From: Plakobranchus ocellatus
Lineage: Eukaryota > Mollusca > Gastropoda > Plakobranchidae
Direction: 5' to 3'
Length of the DNA stretch: 39,368 bases
NCBI GenBank assembly: GCA_019648995.1
Contig: BLXT01005617.1
Span: 778,499-817,866, forward strand
In this document: positions 1-9,100 of the stretch, piece after piece
Position numbering within the stretch: position 1 is the stretch's first letter
How the letters are laid out: every line of letters begins with the position of its first letter
Made by a program: the position numbers and the translations under genes
Notes under the pieces: model-generated
Told to the model about the DNA's origin: nothing
What the model saw: the letters and a program-made list of their open reading frames with translations, nothing else
The model's database searches: none

Positions 1-2255
1 TTTTTTTAGCTGTCAAGACTGTGTTGGTCGCCTTAACACCAGCGCTGAGGGTCTATTGAGTTACAGAACTCTTCCCCCCCCCCAAAGAAAAAAAAATTCA
101 GGATAGATCTAGATGCTTTATTTAATCCAACGACACTTTGCAAGCCTCCTATAAGATCAAAGAAACTAAGCCGGTCTACTTCGAGGGCAGTTACAAAAAA
201 TAAAACAGGGATCAACTTTCCATCAATACCGCATTTTTGTATTATGTGAATGGAAAGAAAATCGCACAAAATGAAACAAAAGCACAGGCCTATAGTTAAA
301 CAGCCAAAGTGTTAAATTTTCCCCACTGGCGGGATGAGCTACGCCTAAAGCATAATGCTGGCATGTCTGCATATAGCACCAAGACATATCAATAACACAC
401 AAGCCGCTTGGTCTCTTTATGGAGAATGTTGAATAAACGTTATGGACCGCAAATTGGATACTTGGGTTATGTCGATAATAATTTAAAAATGTTCAATGCT
501 ATATAAATAGGCAAAGAGTAGACGTCGGTAGATATTGTATGGATCCAACGAGATAATTTTTTCCCGTCCATCGGGACAACTGAGCGGGATTTTAGCAGGG
601 CAGCCCGGAAAACGGAATTTATAGGCGTTCACCGGGATTTTTCCCGGCGAAAACGGAAAGTTGGCAGGTCTGGATAGGGCCAACAAAACATGGCACATGG
701 TGAAAATTTAAGATATTATGTTCTTTATATTTTCTAAACCTGCAATGTTTTTTTAACATCAGGCTTTTTAAATTTTAAAATGTCTTAATTAGAAGCTGAA
801 ATATAGCTCATTGAAGAAGACAAAGTCACTAAAGTATTGAAATTAGAATTGGGTTTTTAAAAAGATTCTGCACAGATATTTATTTTCTCTGAATTTTTTT
901 TTTCTTTTGGTTATCAGAGCAATAAAATTGATTCTTTTGTATTAGGATACAATTTAGAGCTTTAATAAACCTATAAAGAAGATTTAGAGAGCGATTCTCA
1001 TCGTTAGAATCAAACCATTTCATAGATATTTTAATCAACAATTTTCAGTTTCTAAAATTGTGAGGCATTTAACTGAGTGTATTTTTCTGTAATACACACT
1101 TCTCTTGTATTTCTCAACTGTTTTATTGATTTTTTCATGAATGTGGCTTTAGGTGATGAGTTAGGCCTGAAAGGGCTTGAGTTGGATAGCTAGAGATTAT
1201 TATCTTCCTTAGGTGTAGTGACGGTCTGGACTGAATCCTAGGTCTAGATAGTAGATTTGTAACTTTAAAGTCGAGGATTACCACAGTATATTTTCATACC
1301 AATGAAACAACTTAAACATACCTACTCTGAGATAAATAGATGATGAAAATGGTCTAGATTCAGATTCTAATCTAAAATCTAGAACTAGATCTATACTTTG
1401 TTTAAGGTCATATAAGCTTGGTAACCCTGTTGATCATTGGTTCTTCTTTTCATAAAAGCATCCTAGTGGAGACCTAGTCCTCATGTGAGCTGGCATTCTC
1501 AGAAGCAAAATAGTCCACTTTGAACTGATTTAGCTGATCATGGTCTGTATTTTTTTAATGTGTTTTAGAAGAGCAGTAACAGTTTTTTTTCTTGTTAACT
1601 AGATTAGGCCTAGAGATAATGCCAACATATTGTTGCCGACCAACAAGCCCTTATAAAAAGAGTGTAGCTCTCAATTTAAATTCATAAAAAAAATATTTAT
1701 CGCAGTAAGGAAAGACTTCTGCACTTTGCAATTTGAACTTAAAAAATGTAGATCTAGATCTAGGTAATTTAATTTGAATAGGCCTACATGTGCAAATAAG
1801 AGGGTAGATGACCTTGAGAATACAAAGACATGATTCGCAGGAAAACCTTTTCTTTCAAGAAAAAAGGACTCAACATGTCATCAAAAAAGCTTTACAATAA
1901 CCCACCTTTCTATACCAAAAATTACGCCTACCCTAGAATATAAAAATCTTTAATGGGACATGAGAAATTAATAGTTCAAGATTAATTTTAAGCAATAATA
2001 TAAATTATGTTAGATATCGACCTAATATCACTTTTTTGCCTGTAGCTCGAAATAGAGCTCAGCGACATATATATGCCGTGTTTTCACTGAAAGCATCACG
2101 AATTATTGTGCGATTCAACAGCAACAATTATCCGTACAACTACAATGAGAATGGGGCATTGATTTATATAAATTATAAATGTAGCCTAAACTATTATTTA
2201 GATAACTAGAGTGAATTATTCGTACAATCAATTGTGCAGATAATCACACCGTAAA
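1..2255. other. Intergenic or AAGAB intronic sequence, no gene seen
   Basis: AT-rich sequence with T-runs, palindromic AGATCT clusters (for example 1750-1761) and a GC-richer repeat-like patch at 545-680. A C-run at 74-83 and short open frames (for example 33-269 minus) show no recognisable domain. Later AAGAB exons were looked for on the minus strand and not found. Confidence 0.5.
545..680. repeat. Repeat-like GC-rich patch with CCGGGA/TCCCGG palindrome
   Basis: Within AT-rich surroundings this stretch has several cccg/cggg motifs, a perfect hairpin-forming CCGGGATTTTTCCCGG near 633-648, and an end reading on the minus strand CAGACCTGCCAAC, which looks like a hAT-type terminus. Only one end is visible, so the assignment is tentative. 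Confidence 0.35.
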
Positions 2256-2264
2256 CAAAGCAGG
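2256..2264. repeat. Left target-site duplication of the MITE
   Basis: CAAAGCAGG, identical to 2513-2521 at the other end of the element. Confidence 0.75.
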
Positions 2265-2512
2265 GGTAATCCTTACCATCTGCGGTCCCTGCGGGGTTTG
2301 TTTAGGCCTTCCGATAATATTGACGAATTGAAGTGATTTTAGTTGATAAGGTCCTATCTAGATCTAGAATAAAAACCTCGAGAGATCTTAGGTAATTGTG
2401 TTTCATTTTCACATTATCGAATTTGATATCAAAATCGGACGAATCAACTAAAACCCGTTTATTTTCGTCAGATTTATCGGTTACGTAGGGACCGCAGATG
2501 GTAAGGATTACC
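2265..2512. mobile_element. 248-bp MITE with perfect 26-bp TIRs and 9-bp target duplication
   Basis: The left end 2265-2290 (begins GGTAATCCTTACC) is the exact reverse complement of 2487-2512. Both sides are flanked by CAAAGCAGG (2256-2264 and 2513-2521). The TIR itself begins with a small palindrome (GGTAA/TTACC). No transposase is encoded. A 9-bp duplication points to Mutator-like or Merlin-like mobilisation (inference). It sits in the presumed first intron of AAGAB. Confidence 0.8.
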
Positions 2513-2521
2513 CAAAGCAGG
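2513..2521. repeat. Right target-site duplication of the MITE
   Basis: CAAAGCAGG, identical to 2256-2264. On the minus strand it follows 34 bp after the AAGAB donor, so the insertion did not touch the splice site. Confidence 0.75.
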
Positions 2522-2555
2522 TCTAGGATTTTATTGAATTTCAAATCTCTCTTAC

Positions 2556-2622
2556 GCTTCACAAGTTCTTCTGGCTGGAAATCGCTGCTTGAAGATGAAA
2601 ACAACACACAGGGTAGCGCCAT
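2556..2622 (-). CDS. AAGAB: Probable first coding exon of AAGAB (partial gene, leaves the window)
   Basis: On the minus strand an ATG at 2622 opens MALPCVLFSSSSSDFQPEEL followed by VK and one C, then a strong donor gtaaga at 2555-2550. This resembles the start of vertebrate AAGAB: a Met-Ala start, a Pro-Cys pair, a hydrophobic strand, a Ser-rich loop, then a Gln/Glu-Leu-Val helix. In human AAGAB lies head to head with IQCH, as here. AAGAB (p34) is a cytosolic chaperone for assembly of the AP-1 and AP-2 clathrin adaptors. I could not find exon 2 between here and position 1; it may lie outside. The open frame continues to 2302 but runs through a MITE, so that part is not protein. Confidence 0.55.
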
Positions 2623-2890
2623 ATTGATTTTAATAAAGTTTGAGTTTGTGTAAATGACTAGGCATCGTTTATTACAAAATAAATATTATAAATAGAATCT
2701 GTTTGCTGTTTGTAATGTTTCATAAAAAATAAAAGAAAATAAGATATGACGCGATATGACAACATGACGGCTCTCTATATAGGTATTTCAGATTTGAAGA
2801 AAGCAAAATCAGCAAAGAGGCCTAATATGTGCCATATTTAGAATATTACAGTGCATGAGATCTGCGTCATCAATATATGATGTTTAAGCT

Positions 2891-2903
2891 GTTGCTGAGG
2901 AAC
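2891..2903. promoter_or_regulatory. RFX X-box-like motif
   Basis: GTTGCT-G-AGGAAC matches the X-box half-site pair GTTGCY / RGYAAC with one mismatch. It lies about 170 bp upstream of the IQCH start, the usual position for X-boxes of ciliary and sperm-flagellar genes. Motif match only. Confidence 0.35.
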
Positions 2904-2906
2904 GTT

Positions 2907-2914
2907 ATGGCGGC
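2907..2914 (+). promoter_or_regulatory. YY1-like ATGGCGGC motif, also the start of a 6-codon uORF
   Basis: ATGGCGGC is the core of the YY1 consensus, common in bidirectional housekeeping promoters. The same ATG opens a tiny reading frame (MAATIF, stop at 2925-2927) that would be a uORF if IQCH transcription starts upstream of it. Confidence 0.35.
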
Positions 2915-3069
2915 CACTATATTTTAGTGTGGAATGAATCTGTTGAAGGGTTTCAATTTACAAAATTAAGGGAATATAGATTCATGCAGTCTCCATGCTT
3001 TATTTCATGTAACTTCCACATTAAGGGTATTATCATTTGAGCTTGTCGTAAGTAAAACTTAGCGGCATA

Positions 3070-3120
3070 ATGACCGAGATCGAGCCGCGTGCGGAAGATG
3101 TTGGACAGATTCTGGTCAAG
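3070..3120 (+). CDS. IQCH: IQCH coding exon 1 (start codon)
   Basis: Seventeen codons, [17 protein letters not shown], followed by the donor gtaatt. It ends in phase 0. The GQILVK end flows into the VQDDLRQL of exon 2, matching the N-terminal pattern of vertebrate IQCH, which supports this ATG as the real start. No in-frame upstream ATG is needed. Confidence 0.85.
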
Positions 3121-6100
3121 GTAATTTATTTTGCATGTTGTGTTATCAAAGGAATATAGATCTAGATCTATTTCAAGGAATAAGCTAGATATGTGGAGAT
3201 ACCAGTTTTCTAAGTAAGACCAGAAATTGTCAAGAGCAGATGCAAATTTTAGTTAAATGAATGTTTTCATATCAGGATGCAGGGGCACATTTAACTTTTT
3301 AAGCTACAAATCTGTGTCAAATTAGTCCGCCCCTTCGCACCCGATAGACAAGTAATAATGATTCATTTAATTTGGTATCTTTTCACTTTTGCACACATCT
3401 ATCTTTAGTTGCCAATTAAAAGAAAAAGTAACAAGCCAGGTTCTGATGCAATAATAAAACATTTTAAGTATGCATATGTCACCACATTTTTTCATTTGCA
3501 GCATAAAATACATCAGTTTTGTTCATGGCTCATAAGTTTATTAAAACTTTGTCTGACAGATATTGGAGTTTGGAGGAGTTTTTGGTTAGGCATGTAAAAA
3601 AGCAAGAAACTTGAAAGAAACGAAATAAGCCTGAAAAGAAATAGATTGAGTACAAGGAAGAAATATTTAAAAAAAAAAAGAGTCCTTTTTTTTACCTTAT
3701 TAGTGTTCCTTAACTCATTCAGGGCAAGGGCTAATTCCACCTCCAGACGTAACGAGTTTCCACTTTTGGACGCTCTGAAAAAAATAGGCTGCCTAAAAGT
3801 TGCGGGGGGGGGGGGGGGAAAATGTTCTAACTTTGGCTGTATTGCAAACACAGAGTTGGGACAGGTACCAATAGAAAGGAAATAAAATTATCTTCCTGAA
3901 TATGTGTACTTTGATGGCATTTGCGTTGTTTCTTTTGTAATCTCATCCACTGAAATTACATAGTAATAAAATTTTTTTTAATTGGTCAAATTTTACTCTT
4001 ACCGTGATCAAAACATAAACAAGGAAGACCTCAGCTGAGTCAGAATGGTCATCAAGTAAAAATATATCCAATTCTGAATAAATCACCACCTTTTTCTTGT
4101 CTCTATGTTCAAAATTGTATTTTTTATGAATTTTCAAAGATTACACTATATGAAGCTAAAAAACACACAATATTTATGAAAAAGGGAATGAAAAAACTGT
4201 AGGCCTACTATTTATAACTGTTTACAGTTTGTGGATAAATCGAATTTACTTATCATATGATATTTATCAGAACAGAACTAATACCTAATCTGATTCTGAA
4301 TGAAAAATTAGCATAGCAAGTTTTAAAACGATTATAATTTAGTGTTTTTTTTAATATTTGAACAAGATTTACAATTATTTTTTATAGGCCTAATTCAAAG
4401 TTAGTGAACTGAAAGAAAGAATGAATCTCGATCTCTAGATCTAGATCTACAAGAACAAACAATATGCGCTTTGCGTAGAATTTCGATACAAAGTAAGGAA
4501 GAAAACTACGAAAACGGAAGTGAAAATGATAAACATTGCAGTAAAACTTGGTTCAGGTCGACAAATGATGGATTGGATTAGTATATGTCGCTTAAAATCA
4601 AGAATAGCGGAGCAACCTGTTGTTGAACCAGGAAGCAACGGACGCTCCGTCGCTGCGACCAGATTTGACCCACCTTATCAACGGAGGCTTTGTTGGTGCG
4701 ACCTTTTTGAGTTCATTTTATTTTTTGTCTATGTTACATCTATCATCTAAATCAAATTTTTATGTTGTACAAATGCAGATTGAAACATCAAGTGTTTGTA
4801 AGAGTGCATATGAACACCTTATTTTCCTGTTCCTCCTAGGTCCAAGATGATCTCCGGCAGCTTAGAGAGAAAATGGCAGCTGGGGGAGGGACCATCAATG
4901 TCAATGACTTGGACAGAGCTTTGGCAAAGACAGAGGAGGGACTTCAGGTATCATAATTCCTTTAACAGGTAGTGTGAGAACTAGGAGTCAAAAAGTATAA
5001 TGTGCATGCTTAAGCATATTATTGTGGCTGCTACTAGAGCACTTAATAGCACAATGAAAATAGCACTTATAAGTATTTGCATCCCATTTGGCGATGATAT
5101 TTTGGTGAGTTTAATTCTCATCATATTTATGGCAATAATAATATAAATTTCTTATGCCACTTCAATTATTACTGCCTTCTTTGGATGTTCAAAGCATCCA
5201 TACTATGATCTTTATGCTTTTTCCTTCAAGGGTAGATGATAGTCTAGTTTTTACATCACTCCAGATGATAATTATTATTTCTTTTCTGCCTTTTGTTGCG
5301 CTTTCATTAAAATAAAAATATCCATTGCCCCATCTATATCATGAGCAGTGCTTACAAGTTTTCATCATCATCATCATCGTATGGGATGCTTTTAATTGAT
5401 TATTTGACCTTCCAGCGCCACACAGAGGAAGTGGTATATCGTCTCAACAATAGAGTCCAGATGCTGCCTCTTGATGGAGTGCCCAAGGAAGAGCAAGTGG
5501 TCTCCACTGAGAGCATCTTAGATTTGCAAGGAGGAAATGATAGTAAAAGGCCCTCATATGCTCAGCAAAGGCAAGAAATCAAGAAGATATTATAAAACCC
5601 ATAAGATTTGTATTTGATTTAGAGGAAGATAGTAAAGAAGGAAGATATATAAAAGTATATATATAGAATATGATCAATAGTAGAAATTATACTTGAGAAA
5701 AATAATTTATTCGAGAAGTGAACTGAGAAAATGGTACTAAATGAGACAATTCATGAAAGCAGGGCTCAAAATATTAAAGAAAATTATTTCAAAATAAAAT
5801 GCACATAATTTTTAGAGAATTATTGTGGTACTAAATTTTTGCAATTTAATTTTGCTAGCTCATTCCATAATTAATTTTTTAAACAGAACCATGTCTTGAA
5901 GAGAGAATTTAATCTTGTGTTGGATCATTATAAATTATTTTTTTTATGATCATTAATTTAAATGTTTACTCTTGCCTTTGTTTCCTGTGATATTATTGCT
6001 AAACGCTACTACTCTCAAAGGTTTTGATCTTTCAAAATCTTTATAATATTCACTTTGCTAAACTATTCTAGATGTATATGTCAAACAACTTTATTTCACT

Positions 6101-9100
6101 TTTTTCCAATTAAGAGGGAAAAGTCTATGTCTTGCTTATAAATCTTTAGTCTGAAACTGATTGCATATCAAAATAACATTATATCATATTTTTTTTTTTT
6201 CAGAGATATGTTAAACAGACAGCCACTTCCTCCTGGCGTTAAATTGCCTGCCAGGCGGATGATGCAACAGATGAATAGCTTGTCACCTGGACAAAAGGTC
6301 TGATTTAAAAGCAGCAAGATTTGAACTCTCTATCTCAAACACTTTACTTTCTTTCAAGTTAAAACTTTAAGACAGGTTAAATAAATAACAGAATAGAATT
6401 GTTTGAAAAACTAATGATCATGTCTATGTCTCTATAACAAGTCAAAGTATCACTGCATCTTATAGTCTTATGCATTAATAGAAATTAATGAATGTTCTTC
6501 CCCTCTCAAACTGTTATTCATTTTTGTTTTCTTTGGTTGTTAATTACTATAATTCTTTAGATATAATTCATTTTCATGTTTTTTTTCAGCACCAGCAACA
6601 GTTTACCTTGCGCACAATCATCAATCCCCAAAATGAGTTTAACAGAGTTTCCATGAAGGATGGCTTTGGTATACAACTACCTCTTATAAATGAAAGAAAG
6701 TCTCAGCCTAAGGTAATACAATTTAGTTCATGGATACACAAAGCTTAAGATCAAATTAATACTGGCATTACATCTCCAACATTTCCACATTGTTGCCATC
6801 TTTCACATTACAGAATTGATGGGAGCCTTTAAAATGCATATTCATCCAAATCAATTGACATTTTTCATATTCTTATTGCCAACCTCTGACAATTTTAGAT
6901 TGAATGCTAGAGTAAAATCACTCTCATTTTTCTTTCTACGAATTGTCTGAGTACTCCTCAAAAACAGTTGACTAGCACGAGATCTAAAAAATAGCAACTT
7001 GAGAAAGGGCAATTCCAAACTCAATTTGAGCAAAATTAAGTTGAATTTCTTAAGATCAGTCCTATTGGGCCTGATATCACTTATGTAGCACTTTTGACGA
7101 AAAGTTTTTTGGGCACTTTTCTGCACAGTTTATTGGCATATCTTGACACAGGATAAAAAATTTTCTATCCACTCTTTACCATTGCAAAGTTCATTAAATG
7201 CAGTTTCAGGCAACATCAGTATGTTAAGGCAAATGGTATTTTATACACCAGACTGAAATTACATGCAAGTGAGTAAGATTTCCATTTTTAGTTCCACATG
7301 TAGAGATAACCATTAATTTGTTTTTTTTCACATTTTGACCTTGATTGAAACTTATTGTTTTGATCAGACAGTTAAACCAAAACTCAACAAATAGTGCAGT
7401 AACATAAGCTGCAAAACCCTCCTTTCAATGTGTCCTATTTTGGAGTTTGCAGCAAAAGCCTACAACAGATTAAAATAAAATCTGGCAAATAATGAGCAGA
7501 AAAGAATCAAAGCCAGTCAGTTTTTGAAATCCCTCAACTCTTTCTCTTGCACAATCAAGATGTGTGCTTTCATAGCCTTGTAAAGTTTACAATTATGTCA
7601 TTTAAAAGAGTACAGATCTTTGCTTTTTAAAATACCAACAATCAGATGGGAAATTAGCTCTTAATATTTTCAAAATTAACTGATTGATGTTGACTGTTTT
7701 ATTTATTTATTTATTTTTTTTTTTGTGGTTGTTGCTTTCAGCACATACTTATTTATGTATAAATATATAAGTATAATATAAATATATATATATATTTTTT
7801 TTTTTTCGAAACTTTCAGCTCCAAGGAAAGCCAATGATAGGGACGACAGTTGAACATTTGACAGTACTTCCAAAGGCTAATAGGGTTGATGCTTCAGTAA
7901 GCTTCTTTTCTATTTGTTTTACTATCAAATAATTCTATCCCGTTACAATAGATGAGTGCATTTTATACTAAGGGCTGAAATGTGAAAGTTAATATCACAA
8001 TATATTCTATCTCTCCACTATTTACAAAAAATACTTGATTAGTTACTTTTTCCTGCTAAAATAGGAGAAAATTCAAATTGTATATGTTTTTTACATCTGC
8101 CATGTTTGTTACAATCATCACCAAACGTTTTTATTCGGTAATACTCACACTAAGGCATAACATTCTGTGCACATTTATTCATATATGACATTGAGTGTTG
8201 AAGAGAAGTTTTCATCTGACAATTTATTATTTTGTTTTTCACTTCTTTTTGTGCTTTGTCTCGAACAGAAATTGGTGATCCACTTAAACCTATTCTCACT
8301 CAACTTAATAAGGTGATCTTGCTATCCTTACCTATTGCCCATGCCTTAAGACTTTCAGTGAAAAAATATTCTCTGTCTACCTCTACTGTGGTTGCCTTCA
8401 GTCTTTCCAGTAATTGCTGAAGTGTTCTGAACCCTTGTGTCGGCAAATACGGCCTAACAACTTTAGATGCCTCTGTCTTATGGTTTTAATTAGTAATCGC
8501 TCAAGATTAGCCTCTTTCAGTACCAATTCATTGGACTTTTTTTCTGTCCAAACCACATCTCTACTGCTCCTAGTTTTTATTCTGTTTCATTGTTTATTGT
8601 CCAATACTCACTAACATGTGAAAGTACTGACCATATATATATGTTTTCAATACCCTTATTTTGGTTTTCATAATTATTTTTGTATTTGCCAGTATTGTTT
8701 CATTTTTTGCAATGTATCTTTGGCCATGGCTTTTCTTATACTTATTTTACTTGTGCATCTACCATCGGATGTTATCAGGTTACCAAAACATTTGAATTTT
8801 GTGACTTGTTTGATTTTTTCGCTTTGCTAATGAGACTGAATTTAGATGATTTCATTGAGATGACCATACATTCTGTTTTTTTTTTTTATATACAAAGACA
8901 GACCCGTTCTTTCGCTCTCAAAAATGACAGTATCTAAAAGTTTTTGAGTTGTTCATCAGATTTTACTATTAAACTGTACCATCTGCATATCTAAAATTAC
9001 TAAGATTTTCTCCATTTACTTTTAAGCCTTAAATTTCATCAAGATTCTTTAAGATTATTTCATTGTATATAATAAAAAGATCAAGAGACAGTACATGTTC

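Larger units (their letters stand above)
2623..3069. promoter_or_regulatory. Putative bidirectional AAGAB/IQCH promoter region
   Basis: This is the 447 bp between the two divergent start codons. It contains scattered CpG (gacgcgat, gacgg, aacgttatggcgg), a TATA-like ctatatagg near 2776, an X-box-like site and a YY1-like site. No other coding sequence is seen. Transcription starts cannot be placed without RNA data. Confidence 0.5.

Noticed and set aside
33-269. 78-codon minus-strand frame as an AAGAB exon
   Set aside because: It does not resemble AAGAB or another family I know, and runs through a C-run and an A-run.
2302-2622. A 106-codon minus-strand open frame taken as one protein
   Set aside because: Only the first 22 codons look like a gene. 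A strong donor follows, and the rest runs into a MITE inverted repeat and its interior.
8232-8937. Several short + strand frames
   Set aside because: They overlap the minus-strand LINE fossil, whose reverse-transcriptase pieces explain the region.
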